Shown in pieces: positions 49,669 to 59,028 of a stretch of 64,000 bases of DNA. Positions within the stretch are counted from its first letter, which is position 1. Each line of letters opens with the position of its first letter. The stretch lies in assembly GCF_024710485.1 (NCBI RefSeq), contig NZ_JANJUQ010000018.1:25408-89407 (forward strand). Reading direction: 5' to 3'. The position numbers and the translations under genes are program-made. A model generated the notes under the pieces. It was given only the letters and a program-made list of their open reading frames with translations, searched no databases and had not been told where the DNA came from. The DNA comes from Flavobacterium sp. GTDB taxonomy: Bacteria; Bacteroidota; Bacteroidia; Flavobacteriales; Flavobacteriaceae.

Positions 49669-50757
49669 ATGTCTAAATCCATTGTTAATTTCCTGATTTT
49701 ATTGCCGCTGTTTACTTTCTATGCTTGCGGCCAAAACAATGCTACAAAAACCAAAAATACCGCTATGGAAAATGTAATTTCAAAACCTGAAAACCCTTAT
49801 TATTCTAACACTGATACTTCAAAATTGGTTTTATCCGATGAAGAATGGCGCAAAGTATTGCCCCCCGATTTGTATGCGGTAGCTCGTCAAGCAGATACCG
49901 AAAGAGCGTTCACGGGCACGATGTGGAAAAGCGAAACCAAAGGCACTTACTACTGTGCTGCTTGTGGTTTTAAACTCTTTAAATCCGACCAAAAGTTCAT
50001 CAGTAGTTGCGGATGGCCGAGTTTTTTTGAACAAGACAACAAAAACAGTATTTGGTTCAAAGACGACAACTCCTATGGCATGCAACGTATTGAAGCATTG
50101 TGCGGCCGATGCAACAGTCACTTAGGCCATTTGTTTGATGACGGTCCGGCGCCTACCGGTAAAAGATATTGTATGAATGCTGTTTCGTTAGATTTTGTTC
50201 CCGATGCTGTTTCCGACAAAAGCAACACTGACACCATTGTTTTGGGTGGCGGCTGTTATTGGTGTGTGGAAGCTGTTTACGAACAACTCGATGGCGTAGA
50301 AAAAGTAGTATCCGGTTTCTCGGGTGGCAAAGTGGAAAATCCGAGTTATGAAGAAGTTTGTACCGGAACTACCGGCGCTGCAGAAGTGATTGAAATCACT
50401 TACGACAAAGCGAAAACAAATTTGGATGAAATTTTCAAAGTGTTTTTTACCGTTCACGACCCAACTACTTTAAATCGTCAAGGCGCTGACGTTGGCACGC
50501 AATACCGCTCGGTTATTTTTTATAAAAACGAAGCGCAAAAGAAAGCGGCTCAAAGTATCATAGCCGAGTTGAACAAAGAAGTTTATAACAATAAAATTGT
50601 AACCACTTTGGAACCGTTCAAGGCGTTTTACAAAGCCAAAGAATCCCATCAAAATTATTACCAAAACAATCAAGAACAACCGTATTGCCAAATGGTAATT
50701 CAACCAAAACTAGAGAAGTTTGAAAAAGTTTTTAAAAACAGACTGAAAAAGAAATAA
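49669..50757 (+). CDS. Bifunctional MsrB-MsrA methionine sulfoxide reductase lipoprotein
   Basis: A 362-residue fusion. Signal MSKSIVNFLILLPLFTFYACG has a lipobox-like Cys at 20, so it is probably tethered to a periplasmic membrane face. MsrB (about 48-180) shows zinc CXXC pairs CAACGFKLF and CGRCNSHLGHLF and the catalytic Cys in KRYCMNAVSLDF. MsrA (about 188-345) shows GGCYWCVEAVYEQLDG with Tyr in place of the usual GCFWC Phe. The order B then A is less common than A then B. It repairs both sulfoxide diastereomers in envelope proteins. Confidence 0.95.
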   Translation: MSKSIVNFLILLPLFTFYACGQNNATKTKNTAMENVISKPENPYYSNTDTSKLVLSDEEWRKVLPPDLYAVARQADTERAFTGTMWKSETKGTYYCAACGFKLFKSDQKFISSCGWPSFFEQDNKNSIWFKDDNSYGMQRIEALCGRCNSHLGHLFDDGPAPTGKRYCMNAVSLDFVPDAVSDKSNTDTIVLGGGCYWCVEAVYEQLDGVEKVVSGFSGGKVENPSYEEVCTGTTGAAEVIEITYDKAKTNLDEIFKVFFTVHDPTTLNRQGADVGTQYRSVIFYKNEAQKKAAQSIIAELNKEVYNNKIVTTLEPFKAFYKAKESHQNYYQNNQEQPYCQMVIQPKLEKFEKVFKNRLKKK

Positions 50758-50776
50758 GGCAATTATAACAGGTAAT

Positions 50777-52336
50777 TTAAGCCAGACATTCGGCAATTTT
50801 AATCGCACATTTTTCACCATCAATAGCCGCCGAAATAATACCGCCTGCAAAACCGGCGCCTTCACCACAAGGATACAAGCCTTTGATTTGCAAATGTTCT
50901 AAGGTTTCATGATTGCGTGGAATTCTGACCGGAGAAGAAGTACGACTTTCAGGCGCGTGCAGTATCGCCTCATTGGTCATATACCCTCGCATGGATTTGC
51001 CGAACTGCACAAAACCTTCCCGCATGATTTGGGTTAAAAAACCGGGAAATACTTGTCCTAATTCGACCGAAGTCGTTCCCGGAACATAAGACGTTTTAGG
51101 AATTGAAGAAGACAATTTATTTTGGGTAAAGTCAACCATGCGCTGTGCCGGTACTTTTTGGGTTTGACCCGCCAAATGCCAAGCTTTTTGCTCGATGGCT
51201 TTTTGGAATTCCATTCCGGCCAAAGCTCCGAACTTGGCAAAAGGCTTAAAATCTTCTAATTTTAATTCGACTACTATACCCGAATTAGCTGTGGCTTGAT
51301 CGCGTTTGGAAGGCGACCAACCGTTGGTCACCACTTCTCCCGGACTGGTAGCACAAGGCGCAATTACACCACCCGGACACATACAAAACGAATACATGCC
51401 GCGACCGTTGACTTGTTTCACTATTGAATACGGCGCCGGCGGCAAATACTCGCCTCTGAAATCGCAACTGTATTGGATTTTATCGATGAGCTCCTGCGGA
51501 TGTTCAGCACGAACGCCCAAAGCAAAAGGTTTGGCTTCGATTAGGATTTTTTTTCGGTCTAGCAATTCAAAAATATCACGAGCGGAATGTCCGGTAGCTA
51601 AAATGACTTTGTTGGCCGAAATAGTATCGCCGTTTTGGGTGACAACGCCTTGAATTTCATTGTTTTTGATAATAAAATCACTCACACGGGTTTCGAACAA
51701 CACTTGTCCGCCGCACTCGATAATTTTTTCTCGAATATCCTGAATAATCTGTGGCAATTTGTTGGTCCCAATGTGCGGATGCGCTTCGACTAAAATATCA
51801 GGAGTAGCTCCAAAAGCCACTAACAGCCTCAAAATTCGGTCGACATCGCCTCGCTTTTTAGAACGCGTGTACAATTTGCCATCAGAATACGTTCCGGCAC
51901 CGCCTTCCCCGAAACAATAATTGGAATCTTCGTTAACAATATGGTCGCGGTTGATGGCTTTTAAATCACGTCGGCGACCACGAACATCTTTCCCTCTTTC
52001 AATTACTATTGGTTTTAGACCTGATTCTATCAATTGCAAGGCAGCAAATAATCCGGCCGGACCGGCGCCTACTACAATAACTTCCTGAGCATTGCTGACA
52101 TTAGGATAATCAGGTAGTGCGATGACAGATTCCGAATAGGTCTCGCCTTTCAGAAAAACATTCGCCTTGATATTGAACTTAATGGCTTTTTGACGGGCAT
52201 CAATAGAACGCTTTACAACCACTACTTTTTGAATGTCGCTCACGTCAACTTGAAACAACTTTGCGACGTGCTCGTTAAGAAGGACTTCATTGTGAGCGGT
52301 TTCGGGAGAGACTTGAAAAAGTAATTCGCGTGGCAT
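50777..52336 (-). CDS. NAD(P)/FAD-dependent oxidoreductase
   Basis: A 519-residue flavoprotein. An N-terminal RNA-binding-like region (1-80) precedes the FAD-binding GXGXXG of VIVVGAGPAGLFAALQLIESG near residue 88 and DVRGRRRDLK. GTYSDGKLYTRSKKRGD, LATGHSARDIFELLD and CPGGVIAPCATSPGE are shared with the large uncharacterised FAD-dependent dehydrogenase family. The last part ends in PCGEGAGFAGGIISAAIDG. Function is unknown. A -7 box TACTTTTG lies 15 bases upstream. Confidence 0.93.
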   Translation of the reverse strand: MPRELLFQVSPETAHNEVLLNEHVAKLFQVDVSDIQKVVVVKRSIDARQKAIKFNIKANVFLKGETYSESVIALPDYPNVSNAQEVIVVGAGPAGLFAALQLIESGLKPIVIERGKDVRGRRRDLKAINRDHIVNEDSNYCFGEGGAGTYSDGKLYTRSKKRGDVDRILRLLVAFGATPDILVEAHPHIGTNKLPQIIQDIREKIIECGGQVLFETRVSDFIIKNNEIQGVVTQNGDTISANKVILATGHSARDIFELLDRKKILIEAKPFALGVRAEHPQELIDKIQYSCDFRGEYLPPAPYSIVKQVNGRGMYSFCMCPGGVIAPCATSPGEVVTNGWSPSKRDQATANSGIVVELKLEDFKPFAKFGALAGMEFQKAIEQKAWHLAGQTQKVPAQRMVDFTQNKLSSSIPKTSYVPGTTSVELGQVFPGFLTQIMREGFVQFGKSMRGYMTNEAILHAPESRTSSPVRIPRNHETLEHLQIKGLYPCGEGAGFAGGIISAAIDGEKCAIKIAECLA

Positions 52337-52369
52337 GATTCAATTTTCAGCAAAAGTACACAAATGGAA

Positions 52370-53422
52370 TTACTTTTTTTCCTCAAAAGCGCGCAAGGCA
52401 AAAGAAGCCAACCAATGTTCGCCTTCATAATTGCCATCAACTACGGAAGACAACGAAAAATTCAGGTGAAAATCGGCCATGGCTTTCAAATGTGAGAACT
52501 CTTTTGGATATTGATTAATCAAAGCATACAAATTCCACGCACGGCTAAAATTGAGTCCGTCAAGGTGCACCAAATGTCCATCGGTTCTGTCAGACACTCG
52601 AGCGACTTCCCAAGTGAATTTCTTCTTGAAGAGTTGTGGCGCGAACTTTTTAAGCCATATCAGGAAATCCGTTTCCGACAAAACCCTTTGCATTAAAGCC
52701 ATTTCTTCCAAACACGGCGATAGGAAATCTGTTCCGCTCGGTTCCCAAGTAAAAGGACAATTTTCATCTTTAGCGAACATTCGAACTGCATTGTCACGGA
52801 TGGTTTGTTGGAATTGTTTGTTTTTAGAATGCGCTGCATAATCCCAAGCAAAGGTCAATCCGAAAGCGGTATTGTTGTGTGTACCTACCCTAACCGGATA
52901 CAATAACTTAGGTAAAAACTCAATGTACCTTTCGATGATAATATTGGAAAGCGGTTTTAAGTTTTGGGCCAACTCCTGCGCAAACGGTTCGTTATAAGTT
53001 TCCAATTCCAATTGGAGTTTGAGCAACCAATTCCAGCCGTACATTCGCTCAAAAGACTTTTCGTGTTTCTTGTTGAGATAGTCTATTTCGACCTGAATGT
53101 TGGCTTTAGATAAATTGGTTTGCAATTTTTGAATAATCAGCGTGCGATTGGGCAAATTCGGAAATCGCTTTAGCAAAAAAACCAAACTCCAATGGCCGTG
53201 GACTGAAGAATGCCAATCAAAACAACCATAGAAAGTAGGATGCAATTGTTTGGGCGATTGTATTTCGGTACTGTCCAACAACATTTGTCCCAGTTTGTTG
53301 GGATATTCCTGTTGCAGGCATTTTAAGGGTAAAGATGCTAAATGATTGGCTTGTTCGAGTGTTAATTCTTGTGCACCAACTGTACCACTGACCCAAAGTA
53401 ATATATAAAGGAGATATTTCAT
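52370..53422 (-). CDS. DUF2891-family protein, exported
   Basis: A 350-residue protein with N-terminal hydrophobic signal MKYLLYILLWVSGTVGA. The family core (YGCFDWHSSVHGHWSLVFLLKR, FAWDYAAH, CPFTWEPSGTDFLSPCLEE, RTDGHLVHLDGLNFSRAW) gives invariant His, Trp, Asp and Glu residues suggestive of a (alpha/alpha)-toroid hydrolase, though no activity is known to me. The start at 53422 is preferred to 53503 because it begins the signal sequence. It is 34 bases upstream of the FAD gene's start on the same strand. Confidence 0.9.
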   Translation of the reverse strand: MKYLLYILLWVSGTVGAQELTLEQANHLASLPLKCLQQEYPNKLGQMLLDSTEIQSPKQLHPTFYGCFDWHSSVHGHWSLVFLLKRFPNLPNRTLIIQKLQTNLSKANIQVEIDYLNKKHEKSFERMYGWNWLLKLQLELETYNEPFAQELAQNLKPLSNIIIERYIEFLPKLLYPVRVGTHNNTAFGLTFAWDYAAHSKNKQFQQTIRDNAVRMFAKDENCPFTWEPSGTDFLSPCLEEMALMQRVLSETDFLIWLKKFAPQLFKKKFTWEVARVSDRTDGHLVHLDGLNFSRAWNLYALINQYPKEFSHLKAMADFHLNFSLSSVVDGNYEGEHWLASFALRAFEEKK

Positions 53423-53480
53423 GGATTTGCTTTTTTTCAAATGTAGCAAAAAGTTAACTTTGCCACTCAATATTGTATTT

Positions 53481-53720
53481 ATGTCAAGACAAATAAAACT
53501 CATTTGGGATTTTCACGGACCGGCTTCGGCTAAAACTGCTGAGCATCATGAAATTCATTTAAAAGAATTCATTGCTATTGAAAAATTACCGATTAGCATT
53601 ACCGGTTTTGAAATAAAAGACGAAATGCATGCTATTGCTTTTATTGTGGTAAATGACGAGCAAATGATCCCGATGCGAGATGCCTTAAAACCACACCGAG
53701 GCGAATTGTATATGCCATAA
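53481..53720 (+). CDS. Small conserved protein, function unknown
   Basis: A 79-residue protein (MSRQIKLIWDFHGPASAKTAEHHEIHLKEFI to DALKPHRGELYMP). Compact alpha/beta, with His-rich HGPASAKTAEHHEIH that could bind metal. The frame is open from 53421, but ATG 53481 gives the sensible start. It lies divergent from DUF2891 and convergent with recQ, so it is monocistronic. Family not recognised. Confidence 0.78.
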   Translation: MSRQIKLIWDFHGPASAKTAEHHEIHLKEFIAIEKLPISITGFEIKDEMHAIAFIVVNDEQMIPMRDALKPHRGELYMP

Positions 53721-53745
53721 AAAAAGAGAAACTATAGCTTCTCTC
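53721..53745 (-). terminator. Terminator of recQ
   Basis: Minus strand AGAGAAGC-TATA-GTTTCTCT, followed by seven Ts, starting 2 bases after the recQ stop. Confidence 0.75.
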
Positions 53746-53747
53746 TT

Positions 53748-55943
53748 CTAATTTGCTACTTCGCTGATGAATTTAATACGCATCAATCGGAGTTCTTCTA
53801 TATCGTAATCACCATCGAATTCTTTGAGGGCTTCTTCAATTTTATCAGATTCGGAATCCATAAAATAATCGTGAATTTCTTCTTGTTGTTCTTCGTCTAA
53901 AATCTCATTGATCCAATAGTCGATGTTGAGTTTGGTTCCGGAATACACAATTTGCTCCATTTCTTTCAGCAAGGTATCCATATTCATGCCTTTGGCTTTG
54001 GCAATATCTTCCAACGAAAGTTTGCGGTCGATGTTTTGAATGATGTATAATTTATTGGAAGAATTGGCTCCGGTAGATTTCACCACCAAATCATCAGGGC
54101 GAATGATGTCGTTGTCTTCTACATAACGGGCAATTAACTCTACAAAATCTTTTCCGTATTTTTTGGCTTTGCCTTCCCCTACTCCGTGCACATTGCTTAA
54201 TTCGTCAATGGTTATGGGATATTTGAGCGCCATGTCTTCCAAAGACGGATCTTGAAATACTACAAACGGAGGAACACCTAATTTTTTGGCGACTTTTTTA
54301 CGCAATTCACGCAACATGACCATCAAAGCTTCGTCGGCAGTACCGGACGATTTAGAGGCTGTTACTATGGCTTCATCTTCATTTTCGCTATATTCATGGT
54401 CTTCCGACATGAGGAAAGAAGTTGGATTTTTGATGAACTCATGACCGCGCTCCGAAACTTTCAAAATACCGTAGGTTTCGATGTCTTTATTGAGCAGTCC
54501 GTCTACCAATACTTGTCGGATTAAGGCCATCCAATAACGCTCATCGTAGTTAGCGCCGCAACCGAAAAATTTTTGCGTATCAGTTCGGTGTGCTTTGATG
54601 GTGGCATTTACGCGTCCGATTAGGGTAAAAACCACTTCTTTGGATTTGTATAAATGCTTGGTATCACGCACCACTTCCAATAACATTTTGACTTGGTCTT
54701 GGGCCTCGACTTTGGTTTTCGGATTTCTGACATTGTCGTCCATATCAGCACCTTCGCCGGTTTCACTGTCGAATTCTTCTCCGAAATAATGTAATAAGAA
54801 CTTACGTCTCGACATTGATGTTTCGGCATAGGCCACTACTTCTTGCAATAAAGCAAAACCAATTTCCTGTTCGGCTACCGGTTTACCCGACATAAACTTC
54901 TCGAGTTTTTCTACATCTTTATACGAATAGTAAGCTAAACAATGACCCTCGCCGCCGTCACGACCGGCACGACCGGTTTCCTGGTAGTAACTTTCAAGAG
55001 ATTTCGGAATATCGTGGTGAATTACAAAACGAACGTCCGGTTTGTCGATTCCCATTCCGAAAGCAATGGTTGCCACCACTACTTCCACATCTTCCATCAG
55101 GAACATATCTTGGTGTTTGGCGCGGGTTTTAGCGTCTAATCCTGCGTGGTAAGGAACGGCACTAATACCGTTTACTTGGAGTACTTCGGCAATTTCTTCA
55201 ACTTTTTTGCGACTCAAACAGTAAATAATTCCCGACTTCCCTTTGTTTTGCTTAATAAAACGGATGATATCCGCTTCAATATTTTTGGTTTTAGTACGTA
55301 CTTCGTAAAATAAATTCGGGCGGTTGAACGATGCTTTGAAGGTTTTCGCATCCGTCATGTCCAAATTTTTCAGAATATCTTCCTGCACTTTTGGCGTTGC
55401 CGTTGCCGTTAAACCAATGACCGGCACATCGCCCAATTGTTTGATAATTTGTCTTAAATTGCGGTACTCCGGTCGGAAATCATGTCCCCATTCCGATATA
55501 CAATGCGCTTCATCAATGGCTACAAAAGAAATAGGCACACTTTGTAAAAACTCCACATATTCTTCTTTGGTTAACGATTCTGGAGCGACATACAATAATT
55601 TGGTTATTCCGGACGTAATATCCTTTTTAACCTGATTGATTTCTGTTTTGGTTAGAGATGAATTCAACACATGCGCGATGCCGTTTTCGGAAGACAAACT
55701 TCGAATAGCATCCACTTGGTTTTTCATCAAAGCAATTAATGGGGAAACTACGATGGCAGTTCCTTCTTGTATAAGAGCCGGCAGTTGGTAACATAATGAT
55801 TTTCCACCGCCGGTTGGCATGATAACGAATGTATTTTGCTTAGCAATAATACTTTTTATGACTTGTTCCTGTAATCCTTTAAATTGGCTGAAACCAAAAT
55901 ATTTTTTTAATGCTGCGTGGATGTCAATTTCGTCTAAATTCAT
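53748..55943 (-). CDS. recQ: ATP-dependent DNA helicase RecQ
   Basis: A 731-residue superfamily 2 helicase. Motifs in order: GFSQFKGLQEQVI; Walker A IMPTGGGKSLCYQLPALI near residue 43; DEAH box IDEAHCISEWGHDFRPEY near 143; GLTATATPKV; motif V/VI VATIAFGMGIDKPDVRFVIH and SYYQETGRAGRDG. Next are the RQC region and a C-terminal HRDC domain (LRELRKKVAKKLGVPPFVVFQD). The C-terminal 90 residues are a helical extension. The RQC zinc cysteines are degenerate. It is divergent from kdsD. Confidence 0.96.
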   Translation of the reverse strand: MNLDEIDIHAALKKYFGFSQFKGLQEQVIKSIIAKQNTFVIMPTGGGKSLCYQLPALIQEGTAIVVSPLIALMKNQVDAIRSLSSENGIAHVLNSSLTKTEINQVKKDITSGITKLLYVAPESLTKEEYVEFLQSVPISFVAIDEAHCISEWGHDFRPEYRNLRQIIKQLGDVPVIGLTATATPKVQEDILKNLDMTDAKTFKASFNRPNLFYEVRTKTKNIEADIIRFIKQNKGKSGIIYCLSRKKVEEIAEVLQVNGISAVPYHAGLDAKTRAKHQDMFLMEDVEVVVATIAFGMGIDKPDVRFVIHHDIPKSLESYYQETGRAGRDGGEGHCLAYYSYKDVEKLEKFMSGKPVAEQEIGFALLQEVVAYAETSMSRRKFLLHYFGEEFDSETGEGADMDDNVRNPKTKVEAQDQVKMLLEVVRDTKHLYKSKEVVFTLIGRVNATIKAHRTDTQKFFGCGANYDERYWMALIRQVLVDGLLNKDIETYGILKVSERGHEFIKNPTSFLMSEDHEYSENEDEAIVTASKSSGTADEALMVMLRELRKKVAKKLGVPPFVVFQDPSLEDMALKYPITIDELSNVHGVGEGKAKKYGKDFVELIARYVEDNDIIRPDDLVVKSTGANSSNKLYIIQNIDRKLSLEDIAKAKGMNMDTLLKEMEQIVYSGTKLNIDYWINEILDEEQQEEIHDYFMDSESDKIEEALKEFDGDYDIEELRLMRIKFISEVAN

Positions 55944-56029
55944 TCTGTGTTAATCGTATTTTTACATAAATTTGCAAACATAAAGATACGACTTTCTTTT
56001 ACACACACAAATTTTATATTCGTACAATT

Positions 56030-56995
56030 TTGATCTCAAAAGAAACCATTTTAGCCTCTGCCCAAAAGACCATTTTAGCTGAAAGTGAGGCCATTTCAAG
56101 ATTAGTTGATTTTCTCGATGAGGATTTCGTTAAAACTGTTGAAATCATTTACCAATCTTCGGGGAGATTAGTGGTAACCGGAATCGGGAAAAGCGCCATC
56201 ATTGCGCAAAAAATAGTAGCCACTTTAAATTCTACTGGAACGCCTTCGTTATTCTTGCATGCTTCCGAAGCCATTCATGGTGATTTGGGTATGGTGCAGC
56301 CTGGCGATGTGGTGATTTGCATCTCCAAAAGCGGCAACAGTCCGGAGATTAAAGTATTGGTACCTTTATTGAAAAGATTCGGCAACAAATTAATCGCCAT
56401 CACCGGAAACACCACCTCATTTTTAGGTAAAGAAGCTGATTATGTGTTGAATACTTATGTAGAAAGCGAAGCTTGTCCCAATAATTTAGCACCTACCAAC
56501 AGTACGACCGCACAATTGGTAATCGGGGATGCCTTGGCCGTTTGTTTGATGGATATGCGTCAGTTTACTGCAGAAGATTTTGCCAAATACCATCCAGGTG
56601 GTGCTTTAGGCAAGAAATTATTGCTTAGAGTTGGTGATATGCTAGACATGACGCACAAACCGGTTGTAACACCGGAGGCCAACATCAAAACGGTGATTAT
56701 GGAAATTTCCGAAAAGCGTTTGGGTGTAACGGCGGTGGTAGAAAACAATAAAGTAATAGGGATTATTACCGATGGTGACATCCGAAGAATGCTCAATAAA
56801 ACAGAAACAATTTCAGGCTTAACCGCTAAAGACATTATGACGGTAAACCCGAAAAGAATCAAGTCGACCGATTTGGTAAGTGATGCGTTGAACATATTGG
56901 AAGATTTTTCGATTACCCAATTGGTGGTTATTGACCAAGACGAATACAAAGGCGTGATTCATTTACATGATATTTTAAAAGAAGGCATTGTATAA
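56030..56995 (+). CDS. kdsD: KpsF/GutQ family sugar-phosphate isomerase (KdsD-like), TTG start
   Basis: A 321-residue arabinose-5-phosphate isomerase, making the ribulose-to-arabinose 5-phosphate step for Kdo and LPS core. A SIS domain (about 40-170) shows VVTGIGKSAIIAQK and LNSTGTPSLFLHASEAIHGDLGMV, with SKSGNSPE. Two CBS domains follow (about 205-320: VTPEANIKTVIMEISEKRLGVTAVVE and DIMTVNPKRIKS). The start codon is TTG at 56030; no ATG occurs before the SIS core. It is the first gene of an operon with tatC, CMD, and lptB. Activity as API is inferred from family. Confidence 0.93.
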   Translation: MISKETILASAQKTILAESEAISRLVDFLDEDFVKTVEIIYQSSGRLVVTGIGKSAIIAQKIVATLNSTGTPSLFLHASEAIHGDLGMVQPGDVVICISKSGNSPEIKVLVPLLKRFGNKLIAITGNTTSFLGKEADYVLNTYVESEACPNNLAPTNSTTAQLVIGDALAVCLMDMRQFTAEDFAKYHPGGALGKKLLLRVGDMLDMTHKPVVTPEANIKTVIMEISEKRLGVTAVVENNKVIGIITDGDIRRMLNKTETISGLTAKDIMTVNPKRIKSTDLVSDALNILEDFSITQLVVIDQDEYKGVIHLHDILKEGIV

Positions 56996-57810
56996 TGGCG
57001 AAAAAAGAGCTTAAGGAAATGTCTTTCCTAGATCATTTAGAGGAATTGAGATGGATGTTGGTCAGAAGCACCATCGTTATCATCACTATTGCGTGTGCGT
57101 CCTATTTCATAGATGATTTTATCTTCAATGAAATTATTTTCGGGCCGCAAGATCCGAATTTCGTGACCTATGAATTCTTTTGCAAAGTCACCCGTTTTTT
57201 TGGCGTAGATGATTCCTACGCCTGTGCCACTGAATTCTCCTTTATCATCCAAAATACCGAAGTTGGCGGACAGTTTTCCATCTATCTTTGGATACTTATC
57301 ACCGCAGGATTCATCTTAGGGTTCCCCTATGTACTCTGGGAAATTTGGAAATTCATCCGCCCGGCCTTGTACGAAAACGAACGCAAAAAAGCCGGCTTGT
57401 TCATCGTGGTTTCTTCATTATTGTTTTTTATCGGAGTGTTATTCGGTTATTTTATCATCGTGCCGTTAACCATCAACTTCTTTGCCACTTTTAATGTGAG
57501 TCCGACGGTTGTCAATCAGTTTACGGTTGATTCCTATATCAGCATGATTAAAACCTCATTAATTGTTAGCGGATTGGTATTTGAACTTCCGATTTTTGTG
57601 TATTTCCTAACCAAGTTAGGTTTGGTAACACCGGCATTCCTGCGAAAATACCGAAGAGCCGCGATAGTACTCATCTTAATTGTAGCGGCTATCGTAACAC
57701 CGCCGGATATTCCGAGTCAGGTAATCGTATCCATCCCAATATTAGTGCTGTACGAAGCCAGTATCTTGATAGCGGCATTTGTAACCAAAAAAGAAAAAGA
57801 AAATGAGTGA
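56995..57810 (+). CDS. tatC: Sec-independent translocase subunit TatC
   Basis: A 271-residue inner-membrane protein with six hydrophobic helices. The TatC signature MSFLDHLEELRWMLVRS at 9-25 and FRPALYENERKKAG near 125 are diagnostic. It exports folded proteins with twin-arginine signals. The start ATG shares a base with the kdsD stop (TAATG), and its end overlaps the CMD gene by 8 bases, so translation is coupled. No TatA is in the window. Confidence 0.96.
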   Translation: MAKKELKEMSFLDHLEELRWMLVRSTIVIITIACASYFIDDFIFNEIIFGPQDPNFVTYEFFCKVTRFFGVDDSYACATEFSFIIQNTEVGGQFSIYLWILITAGFILGFPYVLWEIWKFIRPALYENERKKAGLFIVVSSLLFFIGVLFGYFIIVPLTINFFATFNVSPTVVNQFTVDSYISMIKTSLIVSGLVFELPIFVYFLTKLGLVTPAFLRKYRRAAIVLILIVAAIVTPPDIPSQVIVSIPILVLYEASILIAAFVTKKEKENE

Positions 57811-58153
57811 TTTAGTAAAAGAATTTAACGACTATCGTTCTAAAATGAACGAAAAGTTGTTGGCAGACAACAATAAAATTGTCAAACGAATTTTTAATTT
57901 AGACACCAATGCCTACGCTGAAGGCGCTTTAGACGTAAAAACCAAAGAATTATTAGGGTTAGTAGCTTCAGCCGTATTGCGTTGCGATGATTGTATCAAA
58001 TACCATTTAGAAACCAGCTACAAAGAAGGCGTTTCCAAAGAAGAAATGATGGAAGCCATGGGCATTGCTACTTTAGTAGGCGGCACTATTGTAATCCCGC
58101 ATTTAAGAAGAGCTTACGAGTTTTGGGAAGCTCTAGAAGAAAGTGGGCAGTAA
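57803..58153 (+). CDS. Carboxymuconolactone decarboxylase-family protein (AhpD-like)
   Basis: A 116-residue protein with the CMD/AhpD fold. The redox motif is CDDCIKYHLETSYKEG (CXXCXXXH near residue 60), typical of AhpD-like alkylhydroperoxidase proteins. Overlaps the tatC end by 8 bases. Its role in this operon is unknown; the genomic pairing with tatC and lptB is common in flavobacteria as far as I recall. Confidence 0.92.
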   Translation: MSDLVKEFNDYRSKMNEKLLADNNKIVKRIFNLDTNAYAEGALDVKTKELLGLVASAVLRCDDCIKYHLETSYKEGVSKEEMMEAMGIATLVGGTIVIPHLRRAYEFWEALEESGQ

Positions 58154-58231
58154 AAACGGAACCCAATTTTCCAAAACAAGAGTTAAAACAATAAATCAAG
58201 CAAATGGATTTTGTTTATTTGCACTTATAAA

Positions 58232-58266
58232 AACTTAGTACCTTAGTTACTTAGAACCTTAGAAAC
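58232..58266. repeat. CTNAG 8-bp array, solo right arm (copy F)
   Basis: Four to five consecutive 8-base units (CTTAGTAC, CTTAGTTA, CTTAGAAC, CTTAGAAA) 7 bases before the lptB ATG. No complementary left arm is found back to the CMD stop at 58153. It may be a remnant or a right half after deletion. Confidence 0.8.
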
Positions 58267-58272
58267 TCCAAC

Positions 58273-59013
58273 ATGAAATTAAGAGCCGAAAATTTAGTCA
58301 AAACCTACAAAGGCAGAAGTGTGGTAAAAGGCATCTCTGTAGAAGTAAATCAGGGAGAAATTGTAGGCCTTTTGGGTCCCAACGGAGCCGGAAAAACCAC
58401 CTCTTTTTATATGATTGTTGGTTTGGTAAAACCCAATTCGGGGAATATTTATTTGGACGACATGAACATTACCGATTTCCCGATGTACAAACGTGCACAA
58501 TATGGAATTGGCTATTTGGCACAAGAAGCTTCAGTGTTCAGAAAGTTGAGTATCGAAGATAATATCCTCAGTGTTTTGCAATTGACCAAACTTTCTAAAG
58601 AAGAACAAATTGCCAAAATGGAAAGCCTGATTGCCGAATTCAGTTTGGAGCATATTCGAACCAACCGCGGCGACTTGTTATCCGGAGGAGAAAGAAGACG
58701 TACCGAAATTGCCCGTGCTTTGGCCACCGACCCTAAATTCATTCTGCTTGACGAACCTTTTGCCGGCGTTGACCCGGTGGCTGTAGAGGACATTCAGCGC
58801 ATTGTAGCCCAACTCAAAAATAAAAACATCGGCATCTTAATTACCGATCACAACGTACAGGAAACCCTAGCCATTACGGATAAAACGTATTTGATGTTTG
58901 AAGGTGGCATTCTAAAAGCCGGAGTTCCTGAAGAATTGGCCGAAGATGAAATGGTACGTAAAGTGTATCTCGGACAAAATTTCGAGTTGCGCAAAAAGAA
59001 ATTGCATTTCTAG
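58273..59013 (+). CDS. lptB: LPS export ABC transporter ATP-binding protein LptB
   Basis: A 246-residue ATPase powering LPS extraction from the inner membrane. Walker A is GPNGAGKTTSFYMIVGL (36-52), Q-loop GIGYLAQEASVF, signature LLSGGERRRTEIARAL, Walker B LLDEPFAGVDP, and the switch His in ITDHNVQETL. AQEASVFRKLSIEDN is the LptB-specific stretch. It begins after CTNAG copy F. LptF/G are elsewhere. A DUF5808 protein follows by 15 bases. Confidence 0.96.
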   Translation: MKLRAENLVKTYKGRSVVKGISVEVNQGEIVGLLGPNGAGKTTSFYMIVGLVKPNSGNIYLDDMNITDFPMYKRAQYGIGYLAQEASVFRKLSIEDNILSVLQLTKLSKEEQIAKMESLIAEFSLEHIRTNRGDLLSGGERRRTEIARALATDPKFILLDEPFAGVDPVAVEDIQRIVAQLKNKNIGILITDHNVQETLAITDKTYLMFEGGILKAGVPEELAEDEMVRKVYLGQNFELRKKKLHF

Positions 59014-59028
59014 CAAAAACATTTGATT

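Noticed and set aside
3188..58266. CRISPR array reading of the CTNAG repeats
   Set aside because: Units are 8 bases with degenerate spacing bases, no 25-40 base direct repeats or spacers, no cas genes.
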